In this document: positions 34,741 through 47,662 of the stretch, one piece after another
How positions within the stretch are numbered: position 1 is the first letter of the stretch
Layout of the letters: each line of letters starts with the position of its first letter
The notes under the pieces: generated by a model
The model's database searches: none
The model's input: the letters and a program-made list of their open reading frames with translations, nothing else
Told to the model about the DNA's origin: nothing
Position numbers and translations under genes: made by a program
NCBI RefSeq assembly: GCF_047495875.1
Contig: NC_092462.1
Coordinates: forward strand, 39,779,669-39,843,668
DNA length: 64,000 nt
Source: Pithys albifrons albifrons
Taxonomy: Eukaryota; Chordata; Aves; Passeriformes; Thamnophilidae
Direction of reading: 5' to 3'

Positions 34741-37700
34741 AGTAAAGTGCAGCAAACTACAGCAAAGAGATCCTAGAAAATAAAGAAATAGTAACTTTCA
34801 AAAAAAAAAAAAAAAGAAAAACTTTTCAATATGAAATATTGCATTAGTTAGGAAAATAGCTGATACTGGCAGAAGCTATGGCTTCTCATGTAAGGCATTG
34901 TCTTTGTTTTGCTTCCATGCAAAGGCAGTAACTGTGATCTCAAACAGTATTTTTTATGATGGCAAATGTACATTCTTCGTTGTTTTTTAAATATCTTTAT
35001 ATCTGAGTATCACTAAATTTAAAAAGTACATAAGTAAAAAATGGCCTTGTAAAATAATCATTTTAGTTTGAGAAATAATTGTCTTTTTCTAAATTAGGGT
35101 GTTTTTATAAGGATTTAATTTTCTGGGAACAAGGAAATGGATACTTCCCTTTAAAGAGATTAATTTTTCTTAAGGACCTCAGACAAGGTATGAAATAAAT
35201 TGCTAGCAATTTTTAAAAAGTCTTATAGCTGATTGAGCATACATCTCAATGGTATTAAAAAGCTCATATGCCTCATATAACCACTTGGCATCTCATATGA
35301 CATATGCAATTATTCATGTGTCCAAAACAAACTATCCCTCTGCCATGCACTATGTTTTAACATAATCAAAATACATAAGAGAATATACCTTGTAGAGCCA
35401 TGAATTGATTATTAGAAATGGCCCCAAAACTGTAGCTGAGCTCTTGGCTGCCCACTTATGTCTAAAAAATTAATGTAGATTCTCCTCTAAAACATACATT
35501 GCCTACTCTCAGACTTAGGCTTTGATATTTCCTCTAAAATGGCTTCCTGGAGGTATCATCTCCACTCTGTGTTGTTGGCTGGTCCTTAGAAAGTTATGAA
35601 TTATTGCGTTTAAAAACCATTCAGTCTTTTGTATCTGAAAGGTAGTGATCTCCAAGGAAGCTACTATTGGCTTTTACATACTGTGTTTCCTTGCCTTTCA
35701 AGGACAAAATATATCCAAAAATCTGAGAAGTGGATCAGTTTGCTTTGGAGTCAAATATTTTATTTTTTATTTTTCAAATAAATGACAGGTATTACATATA
35801 TTACACATGCTTCCATTTGATTTTTGGCTAAAGCAGTACTTCTCTTGAACAGCAGCAATGAAATGTCACAGAGAACTTGGCATCAGATGTAACATTTACT
35901 AACTGTTTATAACAAATATTTATGATATATGTAATTAAGGAGATCTTAGCATAAAAGGGCTCATATCTACCCCAGTAATGTACTAAAAATCTTTTCATTT
36001 CCAAACCCAGCATTTCTAGAGGGGTTACAGTGAGATTAAACCACTCCACAGTCAACACCCACTGTCATCAGCCAAGTGCCTGGAATATATTTGCAAAGAA
36101 CTTATCAGACAAACTGAATTTGAAGGATCACTGAACAAGATCAGCTGGCATGTTCTATAAACTGTTTGAGAACAGGGTATCTGAGGAAAAGGGCAATAAA
36201 AAAGGAAGCAGATGTACTGCAGCACAACACTGTGCTGCCACCAACCTGTGTTCTGTCATACCTGCGATATGGCCAGATCCTCAGATGATCCCCACTCATC
36301 CTGGATCAGCAGGGATATTCATTACCAGTTCTTCAACAGCTGGGAGAGGTGCTAAAGCTGTGGGTAGATAATGACGAGGGTAAAGCTATGACCATCCTGA
36401 GAAAGTGGTCCCTTTTCTCCTTCCTTAGCTAAATTGCCTCCTCAAAGTCCAGGTTTGGCAGGCTATGAACTTCAATGCCAAGTTTTTTACCATGTTCCTA
36501 ATATAATTCTTTACATAAGCATACATTGCTTGGATCACAAGCTAGCGGCAGAGTTTGAAACTGGATATGAAAAATCACTAAGGTACATTGGGCAGATCAC
36601 TTTGGAGAGTTTCTTTCAATCTCTATCTCAGTCTAGTGTTGTGACACAGATTTCAGTGAGGATCTGGGTGGGACTATTCAATACCTCTTCATCCAAGTTT
36701 CACCCCCCATGTATTTTATGTAGGTGTAAAAGTCTTGTTTCTGCCCTCTGTTCCTGTCATTCACCTTTTCCTTTTCATTTGCTACTTTTTTAATGAAAAA
36801 TGCCAGAGAGGATGCACTTCTGACCTCTAACTTCACTGATAGCCTTCTATCAAGCACTCATTTCAAACCTGGGATGTAGAGCAGCAGTCATTATGCTGAC
36901 GTACGTACTAAAGATGCTAGCACAAAGTGCTAACTTTATATATTTGAAAGATTGCAGTTCTGGGATGAAAATACTTCAGATCAAGACAAAACCCAATCTT
37001 AGTAACAGATAATGTGCTGCTTTAAAAAAGTCCATTCATTACAGTAATGCGCCTGTTATTATAAGGTGTAATATGGACCTAAAAACTCCTTTCTCTGTGC
37101 TTTGGTTTAGGAAAACATAAATGATTTAACTTATTTGCTCTACTTCATTATTTTTTATGACATTGTCTCTACTACCTTGCTTCTAATCTTATGGTTACAG
37201 CATTTCTATGATTTAAAGAGAACAATTATTACATATTTCTCTTTGAATTTCTGATATTTAAATTGTATTTCTGTGCAGTCCTTTGAGTAAAATTTACTGA
37301 GCAAAAACAATAAGTAAGTTTCCTGTCTTTAAAAATCATATTTTCAATTAACTAAATCATGACAATATAAATACTTTTTCATATGACAGATGTGGTTTGA
37401 TGTCTATTGTAAGACGGATCCATCTCAAAGCCGATTAAAGAAGAGAACGGCCTATCCTTGTTCCTCCTTGATGGGATTATCCAGCCATAAAAGATGAATT
37501 TCTGTGGTTTAAAATTTCGTTCCACTTATTATTACCAACACAGTGAAGTGGTAAATACAAATGCTAATTTCAACATACTTTCAAAGCAGATTTTAAATGT
37601 TTGATAGGCTGTCATGGTATTTTAAATTAAAATGCAAGGTACTGTAAAATCCATTTTGTTTATAAACAAAAAATGGCAATACAAATGCAAAAGATGCTGA

Positions 37701-40700
37701 AATGTAAAACTTATAAAACTCTGCTAAGTGCAAAAAACTGATGGAAAGAGAAATAATAGAGATAACGTCAACTTAAAGCATTGATGGGGAAGCATGAAAG
37801 GAATATGGGAATCAAAAATCTCACTAACATTGCAGGACAGAAACCATGTTTTGCAAAAAGCAATAATCACATCCGCTTTGGAAGGCTTTTATACCACAAT
37901 ATAGCAAAATATTAGCAATTAGTACTTTTTGCCTTTTTTAATTGCTAACTTCTTTTCTTACTGTATATTCAACATTTCTTTGGATTAGAATGTAATCTGA
38001 AGACATTTTCCTTTTACTGAGAGGTAAATCATATATTTGTAGAAAACCTACAAATTTAGAATGATCTGAAACCCCATATATCTTTATTAATTGAGGGTTT
38101 GAGCTTCTTTTTGTTTATATATAAATTTTCTGCATGAGTCAGTTTTGTTCTCTGTCATTTTTTTTGCCATGGGATTTGCATGTATTTATATGAAAAAACA
38201 TAGTTTCATGTAGTCATATCTATAATTTCATACCATGTATTCAATTTTTAAAGCTATTAAAAAGTATATTCTCAACTCATTTTAATTGGATGCAATTATT
38301 TGGGGAAATGCACTTGGCTTTTTGGAAAATGCCCTCAGATAGTGAGGATATCAAGATCAGGAATCTTTTGATTTCTTCTCAGTATCAAAAAATGAACAAA
38401 CTGATGTGTATTCAGTTTCTGTAAAATGTATTCTTTTGCCACTTTGGTAGACGTGAGAATCAACAACATCAGAGGTTTCAAACCATTGCTATTCATCAGC
38501 TCGTGGAAAGGCTTCTGCGCAGAAGTTTTGCTAGAGAGCTGAAGACATAAACTTTTAGGAAAATGGACAATTCAGGAGAGCTGTTCTTAGAGAAATGCCT
38601 ACCATCTTTTTCTCACTCTCAGTTTTGTGAAGGTCTTTTTTACATCCTGTTTCAGGGCAGCTGTCTAATTCAGGCTAAAGAATTTCTGTTGCCTTTTTTG
38701 TTGTTGTTGTTTTTTGGTTTTTTGGTTTTTTTCCCAGATATATACTTACTGGTCAATGCAAAGGTTTCCTCTACAGGGAAGCATTCTAGCACCATTGAGC
38801 ACATGAAAGGTGTGAAGGAATATATCTTTCCACAGGAAATCTTCCATCTCTCTCTCTCTCTTTTTTTTTTCTTTTTAATCCCCTGCATCTCATGTCTTCT
38901 CTTCCTCACACAATTCCTTTAGGGTATACTCAGCTGCTTGTGGTGAAGTAAGCAGGGTATGAAGAAAGGCTTGGGAAAAAAAGGGAGCATGAATGTACCT
39001 TTTACAGCAGTGTGATGCTGGCAGGATTTAGTCTACATTGAGATCCGCCTGTTTGCCTCTTGCTCAGAGAGATGCTAGTATCCAGGAATCAGAGGCACAT
39101 AGCAACATCCATGAGAATGAAAGAGTTATCCGTTCTGTATTCCAGAGGAATAGCCAGCAAAGCTCAAAGGATTTCCAGCTGTATTCTGCCTAGAATAACA
39201 GAGAGTTTGAGTTTAGTAAAACTCGTTTGATTTTGCTCATTGATTTTCATGTGTGTTTTAGCATTAAAAAAGTTCACAAACTCCAATGTTTTCAAAAAGT
39301 GAAAATAAATAGGTGGTGGAAGTTGTGACATTGTTCTTGAATCTGAATGAATTCTCAGCAGTTTTTCTCTAGCAGGGAACAAACACTTGTACACAGCAGC
39401 CTATGCACTACTTCAATGACATTTTATTTAAGCCCTCAGTGAATTTTGCTGATATAGAAACCTAAGGCCAGTCTCCCATTTTCCCTGGGCAGCAAAGTTG
39501 ACTTAAGCAGATTTTTCTCCCCTTGCCAATGATTTCCACCCTTGTGACTTCCCATCAGCTGCACTGAATATAACACTGCAAAAATAAAAGAGGTGCTTTA
39601 AATAATATCAAATCACCACGAAGTTCTGAAGGGAGGAGTGACAGGATACTGAGGCCACTTTTATCAGCCTTCCTGCCAGGGGAAATAATGTGGAGCAATA
39701 GTCCTGTGCTGCTGATGTGGGAAAAGCAGATATCAACACCTGCTAAGATTTTGAAAGAAGCTTTGGAAAACACAGAACAAACCATATATCTACTTAAGAT
39801 CTGGCATTTCACCTGTGTGGAAGATGCTCAGGCCTAAATGCAACAGGCAGTTCAAGTGGAAAAATAAACCACATAGGTAGCTCAAATCGAGTTTGAAGAA
39901 TTACAGTTTAAATTATTAATTTACAAAAATTACATACTGTGAACACAGTGGACTAAGACATCTGTAACACCTCACTCATTAATAAAGATACTACAGTGAT
40001 GATGGTACACTGGAACAACTATGAAAACTGAGTCAGATGAGTCTCATTATAAATCAGCCTTTCAATCAGATACAGTCAACATTAGCAGAAGCCAAGCATT
40101 CTTTATATACTGAATAAACTTATAATTTTTAATTTTCAGTGCCATAAATCTGACAGTTGTCACTAGGTGTAAAATGAAAGTAAAACCAATTTAGGCAAAT
40201 GCCTTTGGAAAGTACAAGATTTTTCTTCTCTTTCTATATGTATTCCCTCTATATGTATTCCCTATGACATAAGCCTCAGGTTTTTTCCTTTAACCTTGTC
40301 AGTTTTCATCACCGTTAAATCTCATCAGAAACCATGGGTTCAATCAAACAAAAATAATCTCTTCAGTTGAAAAAAAAGTGCTTTTTTCAGGAGGTCTTTG
40401 ATTTTAAAGAGTTTGCAAACATTTAAAAAATAAATTGTGTAATACCCTTCTTGAATAACACTTCAATAGAGTGTTACAAATTACTGTGGAGTTCTAGAAG
40501 CACTCACAGTAATGCAAAATGAGTTCTTCACAATTACCTTTATTACTATAAATACCAAAGGAGTTAATAGTGATGAGAGTGATATTTTAAAGCATTCTTC
40601 ATTATCACGTGCATTGTTTGTAAAATTCCAGGATGACAATAATTACTGTAAAGCTTTTCTTGGGGCAGGGTTCTCTTCCCAGTGGAGGGATAGCCCAAAG

Positions 40701-41750
40701 CTAAATGCTTCTGAAGTCCCTCTGAAATCTTCAAAAATGGAATTAGGATGCTTTGCACATACATTAGCTGTGAAATTGCTTTCCCCATAGGGTAAATTTC
40801 AACACTAGACTTGATATAAGTTAGAAGCCCAAAGAAATAAGCATTCCAGACAAACTTCATTTTTCCTGAATCTCTCAATGGTAGCTAGTATAATTCTTTT
40901 GGGTATGTTGTTGTTAGGTTTGTGATAGGTGAAAAAAGCTCAAGCACGCCTTAGTGAATTCTATGTAAGTATGTTTACTTGTTCAGTAATTAAAAAAAAA
41001 AAAGTCAGACTCTATAGCAGAGAATCCTTTCAGCTGAAAACCCATTGGAATTTTTAATTTTTCATAATAATGAGGTGTAAAATACTATCATACTTAATCC
41101 TCTTGGGGGAACACTTTTGAAAGGCATAAAAAATTCAAATTATGGCTCTTTAGTATGTTAATGCTGGCAACATGGGCTGCCTTTCAACTATTTATTTTAT
41201 CTTATACATCACCTTTGATTTTAGACAAGCATTGCTTAGCAGAGATAAGGCTTACAGATATTACTCCTGATTTTTTCTCTCACAGTGAATTTCAGCCACA
41301 CAGGGTAACAAAATCATATAATAGGCATAGAAGAGACAGTTTTGTAAGCATGGTGCACAACAAGATTAATGTGCTTTTTTGGACAGTCCAAATCTTTCAA
41401 TTTTTAAAATACGCAACTCTGCAAAGGCAGAGACTAGAAAAAGAAGTTAGTTGTGCAATTTTAGTCTGAGATTCAGTAGCTTTAGACTTCTTTCCCTTAC
41501 CCATCTTATTTCCATTGCATAAAATACGGCACCCGGTGAAGTTCATGGATCTATTCTCATGTCCTTAATGAACTGACACAGCTTAAAACTAATCAAACCA
41601 AAAAACCCCAATAAATTATCAACTCTCAGTACATCAGATCCCTCCCTACTTGGTACCTCAACGACTGGCATAAGGGATTGGGAGGGAATGTATGGCTGAG
41701 AAGGGGGAGCTAAGAGTTATGAAAATTATTAATCCATATCAGTCCATTCC
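34741..41750. other. Intergenic DNA with simple repeats
   Basis: Holds an A16 run (34800-34815), GTT/GGTTTTTT low complexity (38693-38733), a (CT)n-T tract (38847-38876) and a 15-bp tandem duplication (40234-40263). ORFs up to 119 codons (36434-36793 and 38563-38922) show no recognisable domain. The second covers homopolymer tracts. Confidence 0.5.
40234..40263. repeat. Two-copy 15-bp perfect tandem duplication
   Basis: CTATATGTATTCCCT occurs at 40234-40248 and again at 40249-40263 with no difference. It is likely a recent slippage or repair duplication. Confidence 0.95.
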
Positions 41751-41840
41751 CATAGAATCATAGAATCATAGAATCGATTGGGTTGGAAAAGACCTCCAAG
41801 ATCATCGAGTCCAACCCTTGGTCCAACTCCAGTCCATTTA

Positions 41841-42779
41841 TTAGATTATGGCACTCAGCGCCACGTCCAATCTGCGTTTAAAAATCTCTAGGGATGGTGA
41901 ATCCACCACCTCTCTGGGCAGCCCATTCCAATGCCTGATTACTCTCTCTGTAAAGAATTTTTTTCTGATCTCCAACTTAAATTTCCCCTGGCAGAGCTTA
42001 AGTCCGTGCCCCATTGTCCTATTGCTGAGTGCCTGGGAGAAGAGACCAGCCCCCACCTGGCTAGAACTTCCCTTCAGGTAGTTATAGACAGTGATGAGGT
42101 CACCTCTGAGCCTCCTCTTCTCCAGGCTAAACAACCCCAGCTCCCTCAGCCTCTCCCCATAGGGTTTGTGCTCCAGTCTCTTCACCAGCCTTGTTGCTCT
42201 TCTCTGGACCTGCTCCAGCACCTCAATATCCTTTCTGAACTGAGGGGCCCAGAACTGAACACAGTACGCAAGGTGTGGCCTCACCAACGCAGAGTACAGG
42301 GGAAGGATCACTTCCCTGGTCCTGCTGGCCACACTATTTTTGATACAGGCCAGGATCCCATTGGCCTTCTTGGCCACCTGGGCACACTGTTGGCTCATGT
42401 TGAGCTTCCTGTCAATTAGTACTCCAAGGTCCCTTTCTGCCTGGCTGCTCTCTAGCCACTCTGTGCCCAGCCTGTAGCGCTGCAGGGGGTTGTTGTGGCC
42501 AAAGTGCAGGACCCGGCACTTGGCCTTATTGAACTTCATCCCATTGGAATCAGCCCATCTCTCAAGTCTATCCAGATCCCTCTGCAGAGCCCTCCTGCCT
42601 TCCAGCAGATCGACACTCCCTCCCAGCTTGGTATCATCAGCAAATTTGCTGATGATGGACTCAATCCCCTCATCTAAATCATCTATAAAGATGTTAAACA
42701 GGACTGGACCCAACACAGACCCCTGGGGAACACCACTGGTGACTGGCCGCCAGCTGGATGCGGCTCCGTTCACCAGCAC
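41841..42779 (-). pseudogene. CR1 reverse transcriptase, C-terminal ORF (312 codons)
   Basis: This is the longest open frame in the window. Beginning at a GTG codon with no evidence of being a real start, it contains [11 protein letters not shown] at residues 15-25 (reverse-transcriptase motif B), then [13 protein letters not shown] follows at residues 46-54, with the two catalytic aspartates at 42633-42638. The thumb-like tail runs through [36 protein letters not shown] and [10 protein letters not shown] to [24 protein letters not shown]. This is the normal end of CR1 ORF2. Upstream it is separated from the N-terminal part by an in-frame TGA at 42789-42791, consistent with decay of a CGA codon, and then by the frameshift. 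The frame is intact but lacks the finger region, so it is non-autonomous. Plus-strand ORFs of 60-162 codons across it are antisense shadows. Confidence 0.93.
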
Positions 42780-42856
42780 TCTCTGGGCTCAGCCTTCCAG
42801 CCAGCTCCTAACCCAGGAGAGGGTACACTTGTCCAAGCCATGGGCTAACAGCTTTT

Positions 42857-43216
42857 TCAGGAGTATATTATGGAGACAGTGTCAAAGGCCTTGCTGAAGT
42901 CTAGATAGACCACATCCACAGCCTTCCCCTCATCCACCAGGCGGGTCACCTGATCGTAGAAAGAGATCAGGTTGGTCAGACAGGACCTGCCCCTCCTAAA
43001 CCCATGCTGGCTGGGTCTAATCCCTTGTCCACCCTGAAGGTGCTCTGTGATTGCACTCAGGATGAACTGCTCCATAACCCTGCCAGGCACGGAGGTCAGG
43101 CTGACAGGCCTGTAGTTGCCAGGGTCCTGTTTGCAGCCCTTTTTGTGGATTGGGGTGACATTCGCCAACCTCCAATCATCTGGGACCTCCCCAGAGAACC
43201 AGGACTGTTGGAAGAA
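42857..43216 (-). pseudogene. CR1 reverse transcriptase, N-terminal fragment
   Basis: The minus-strand frame is open from the truncation point near 43211 into the stop reached at 42857. It shows the order of CR1 reverse-transcriptase motifs: ANVTPIHKKG and NYRPVSL (finger region), VMEQFILSAI, QHGFRRGRSCLTNL, and VVYLDFSKAFDTVS, in which YLDFSKAFD holds the first catalytic aspartate box (motif A). The open frame has no ATG start and continues upstream of 43168. A 1-bp deletion at 42870-42871 throws the reading frame off just after DTVS, so translation ends seven codons later at 42857. It cannot make the full enzyme, and the endonuclease domain and ORF1 are lacking through truncation. Confidence 0.9.
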
Positions 43217-44499
43217 AAGTCAGAATCCCAAAGTGTCACTTTTTTGACATAATTATCTTTGTAGAGGGTTTTAATGCCTCAATTCTCATTTCCTTACTTG
43301 CTTTCCACCCCTTTTTTTTCTTATGCTTTTACATTTTAGCTTTAGTGATGAACATTTGAAAAACCTGGACTAAAAATTTCCAGACTATCTAAATCACAAA
43401 TGTTTAAGTCATTGCTGAAAGGAAAATTTGCCTTCTAACCTACTTACATGGTTTTAAAAATTCTGTGCTGGATGGTATGCTAACATTTAACTTGGAGATG
43501 AAATTTACTTAGTACAGAGCACAAGTGTAATAAGCTTAGAGGTACTTGATAGTTTTGTGATAAAATCAATTTCTGTTAGGAAATATCTTTTTTATATTAT
43601 TTTTTCTTAAGGAAGTTTATTCTTTTGGTGGAAAGATTGAAAATGATAGGTCCTTGCTTACTCACCTAGAAGACTGCTATCAGTTTCAATTTTTACCTGA
43701 ATGGTCCATGCTCTTGGACCATTTGCTGCTTTCAGCAGGGACAGGCAGACTAAGCATCCGTGGCTTTTTGGCAGTGAGACTGAAAGGATGAAAGACTCCT
43801 ATCAATTTTTGTTTGTCTTCAGGGAGGAAACAATCCTCACAAGAGTCTTCAGTCTAGTACTCCAAACAGTGAAAAAATCCTTTTTCTCAGAAATATTTTA
43901 TTTTCCTGGAGAGTCTATCAAGTTTTTTTAAACTTCATCTTCTTTAGACAGAATATGGTTAAACATAGCACTTTAAGGTCTTTTAGCTGCTGGTGATAAA
44001 CACTTGAGGGCAGATACAAAGGCTAGGAAGGTATTCTAACATTCTGTGGTGACAGACTTGGTGCTTGTATGGTTGGGCATCATCACAGTGAGCACAGGTG
44101 GGGAATTAGATTTTGTTTTAAGGGTGTATTTCAAAAATGTAAGCGTGAATTCCCTTAGCCCAGAGCTGTTGAGAAGCAACAGTGATTTAGGGATCTTTTC
44201 CTCATTGTGATCTATTGCTGGTATAGGAAATTTTCGACTTTTTTGAGTTTTCTGGCCATCTCCCAGAAAGGGAGGGAAGGCCCATAGGTAAGGAAAGTAC
44301 ATTAGAGACTGAATAGTATTTGAATTATTGGCAGGGCAGTAATAAAACCAAGAAGTTTGGAAGATTGATAAACCATTAAAAAAGTGTCAACCAGAATTGT
44401 TTAAAAATTCCTTTCAGAAAAAGTAAGGGAAAGAGGTGTAAAGGTCTTGATACTGCCTCATGTTACTGTGACTGGTGTAAGGTAAATTTATGGCACATT
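43217..44499. other. Intergenic DNA, nothing recognised
   Basis: No TE or exon recognised beyond the CR1 truncation point. Confidence 0.5.
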
Positions 44500-44740
44500 G
44501 AGAGTTCATATACGAATATATTTTGACAACTTCCATTAAATTAATACTTCTTCATAAGTCATAAATAATTAAAAGCATTGCAACATGCCTCTGTTTTTCA
44601 AGCTGACATAAATATTGCATTAATTAAATCTATTAGGAACATTGAAATGAGATTTCATTAACTAATATCCCCTATTAGGATAATTATGACTAATTATAGT
44701 TATTAGACTAATGGCTTTAAACCTCAAGCACAATGTGTTA
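44500..44740. other. Candidate conserved non-coding element (TAAT-rich)
   Basis: Very dense in ATTA/TAAT and TTAATTAA-like homeodomain words (GCATTAATTAAATC, CATTAACTAATATCC, GGATAATTATGACTAATTATAG). It has no simple-sequence periodicity. This texture is typical of deeply conserved developmental enhancers, but AT-rich neutral DNA can look similar. Confidence 0.3.
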
Positions 44741-47118
44741 CAGAAGGTTAAGAGTCCTATGACAAATTGAAAACCAAAAGTATGATCAAACTCTCTTTTA
44801 ATGTTTTACACAGCCACCATCCTATAATGGTAACTATGACAGCAACTGTTTCATTTTTTGCAACTCACCTCATGCTGGGAAGGAAGATAATTTTTCATAA
44901 TTTGCTAGTCATTTTAAATTTCCAACAGGAAATGTCCTGATTTCTAGACTGTAGGTGCTCATCAGTGTGAAAAATTATCTTCTTACATGTTCTACTAAAG
45001 GAAAACTGCATCATTTTATTAATTTTTTCTGCAGAGAAAAGCGTCATTTTAAGAAGGTGAGATTCCACTCATATTAATATGTTTTGTATGTAGCTGCACT
45101 ATATCCAAGAACTACTGTTTTATTATGTATTTGCTGGTGTCTCTCAGCAAATACATAGTGACAGCTATGTACTATTGGAAAATTTATGCTAGTAACTCAG
45201 TATCCATTAGCACAAGCATAGGTAAAATAGTGCAATGCATGACCCTTGAATCCTCCTTTTGGGGAAAGCCAAAATCTTACCAGGGAACCAAAAAGCCTGT
45301 TATGCGACAGAGACTTTTTCCTTCTTTTTGCAGCTAGAAAAATGGGTTAAGTTTCTCGGGGTTTGAAGTGCACAATTCATGAAGTAGATTTGTCACATAA
45401 CTGGAGTGTGATTGGAATTACCAGCTGCATTTTAAGAAAACATACACAAAAATGGCTTAGTTGTATCCAGCTCTTGAACGGATAGTCACAAAGCACTATC
45501 TATATTTGGAAGATTTACCAATTTTGGATCTTGATTGGGTAGAGATGACCCAGTACCAGGGAAAAGAGAAAATCCAAAAAAAAAAAAAAATCTCATCTGG
45601 GGAACTCAAAAGGCAAGAATTTCTGAGCTTAAAGTTAGAAATTTAAATCTAAAACTTAGTACTATGTCTTTTAGGTGGCAGGCTCTGGAGGGGACTCCAA
45701 ATCAGGTTTGGATATCTAAAATTTGTAGGAAGATACACACTTAGAGCTGTAAAGGATGATCCACCTGCCTTTTTGTGCCCATACAGAATAGCAAAATGGT
45801 GAGCAGATAGGAATATCTGCCTACTGTGCCCTTGAAACGGGGTGGCGTATCTTGTAGAAGAGTATATGGCTGTTAAAAATGCTAAAACATTTCCATGTTA
45901 GAGAAAGTATTCTCATATTGATCACTATTTATGAATATTTAGAACATAACATTCTGAAGATTTCGCACATAGTAAGAACACCAGTCTGAACAATATTTTA
46001 GCTATAGAGTCAAATGTATTTTTAAAAGTTGTGACATTTTGAATATTAAAATGGTTTTACTTTTAGAACATTTATGTCATGTTGCAAGATAAAATCTTCA
46101 TTATCTGTTCATGCCAAAAAAAAATAGAGAGTAAAATATTTTGGCTATTTGACTCAAAGAGCTAATTTCTTCTAATAACTGACCTTGCTTCTCTGGAGAT
46201 TGACTCTGGCAAATCTTTATTGATTTCTCTGTAAGTTGATTCAACAAACTCAGTTCTTTATTTGTTTGCTTGTCTTTTATATTGTAACATGTGGATTTCT
46301 TCATTTACCTTGTTATCTCCTGAATATAACTTCTATGATTGTACAAACTCCTTTTTCAATAGATTCTGTGATAATGCTCCAGTTCTACCCGAGTTTTCAC
46401 GTCTTATTCCTGTGTAGTTTCCTAATACATCATATGTGTTTCTCTTGTTGTAACAACTATATACACCTGCCAAATCCTCTGCTTAGAGGCCTGGAAGGGA
46501 ATTGCATGTGTTTCTCATCAAGAGTTGGCATGCTCTTTGTGGCTGGTTTTCTTTAAGGCACAGCTATTGGAGTTAAGAATGTCATTATCACTAGGTAATA
46601 AAGCAGAGTTTCTGCCTCAGGTAAATGACACAGAGGCAGCGAATACACAAGCTGGACATACTGAATCAGACTAAGGGTCAAACATGGTGTTGTGATACTG
46701 ATGTGTGATACTGAGCAGTACCAAATGAAAGAGTTCAGAGTTGGATGTGAGATCCCTGTAATGAAAGGGCCACCTCTTCCTAACCCCAGGCAATCACCAT
46801 GAGTACTTGTGTTATGAAACATGAAGAATGACATCACAAGAATGGGTTTTTTTAATTCCTGGCAAGGCAATTGTGTTTCTTATTGTTTGCAAAACATTTC
46901 TATTCTTTTCTGAATCCTACAGTTCTCTGTCTCAATTTTATTTTATGACAGCTACTTTAGCAGAAATGATGTGCTTATAAAAATTGCACAAGCACAAAAT
47001 TAAGGATGCCCAAAACTAGAAATTAAAAAATATTATGAGGAAGTTGCTAATCTGATTTGAGAAAAAAGAGCAGAAAAGCTCTATCCTATTACATATTTTG
47101 ACAGTTTACATTCAGTGG
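44741..47118. other. Intergenic DNA, nothing recognised
   Basis: Contains an A15 run at 45576-45590. ORFs of 60-106 codons lack recognisable motifs. Confidence 0.5.
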
Positions 47119-47662
47119 TGTCTTGGTTTAACCCAGTAGGTAGCTAAATACCATAGAGTTGCTTGCTCCTCTCTCTCCCTCAGTGGGATTGGGGAGAGAG
47201 TTGGGAAAAAAAAATAACTTGATTGGGATACAGATGGTTTAATAAGACAGAAATAGAAGGAAAAATAAAAATAAATAATGATAATAATTATAACTAGATT
47301 ACGCAAAGCAATTGATACACAATGCAATTGTTCACTATTTGCCAACCAACGCCCAGGGAGTTCCCTAGCAGTGCCCCTTGACCAGCTTTCTCCTGGTTTA
47401 TATACTGAGCTTGATGCCACAAGGGTATGAAATAACCCTTGGGCCATTTGTGGTCACCTATCCTGCCTGTGTCTATTCCCAACTTGCTGTGCCTTTCAGG
47501 CTGCTTGCTGGTGGAATGGTGTGAAAAGCTGAAAAGTCCTTGACTTAGTGCAAACACTACTTAAAACATCAGTGTGTTATCAACGTTATTCTAAACCCAA
47601 ACCACAACACTGTACCAGCTACTAGGAAGAAAACTAACACTTTCCCAGTCAAAATCAGGAAA
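47119..47662 (-). mobile_element. 3' LTR of a decayed ERVL-like provirus
   Basis: The plus strand starts TGTCTTGGTTTAACCCAG at 47119 and ends near CCCAGTCAAAATCAGGA at 47660. These are the 3' and 5' ends, respectively, of the avian ERVL-type LTR read on the minus strand. Inside, on the minus strand, are a TATA region (antisense GGTTTATATACTGAGC near 47396-47411) and an ATTAAA-type signal (antisense GGTTTAATAAG near 47236). It is the same family as the copies at 17299 and 57520. Because internal sequence lies on its high-coordinate side and a polypurine tract abuts it, this is the 3' LTR. The 5' LTR is not in evidence. ORFs of 87-111 codons here are chance. Confidence 0.85.

Larger units (their letters stand above)
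41751..43216 (-). mobile_element. Well-preserved 5'-truncated CR1 LINE
   Basis: The low-coordinate end carries three copies of the 8-bp CR1 terminal repeat (CATAGAATCATAGAATCATAGAATCG, 41751-41776). It is followed by GGTTGGAAAAGACCTCCAAG and then the CR1 ORF2 on the minus strand up to about 43216, where sequence homology stops (5' truncation, usual for CR1). The coding part consists of an N-terminal reverse-transcriptase piece and a long C-terminal piece, broken by one 1-bp deletion (42870-42871) and one TGA (42789-42791). Everything else stays open, so it is younger than the other CR1 copies here. CR1 retrotransposes by target-primed reverse transcription and usually leaves no clear target duplication. 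None is evident. Confidence 0.97.

Noticed and set aside
36120..36440. GC-richer patch with CAATAAAAAAG, considered as the 3' part of an LTR
   Set aside because: No LTR ends, TATA box or family resemblance that I could support.
36434..36793. 119-codon plus-strand ORF
   Set aside because: Composition resembles random translation. No motif found.
38563..38922. 119-codon plus-strand ORF with hydrophobic stretches
   Set aside because: The hydrophobic segments come from T-rich and CT-rich tracts, not from a membrane protein.
41848..42419. Plus-strand ORFs of 77 and 162 codons
   Set aside because: Antisense shadows of the CR1 reverse-transcriptase frame.
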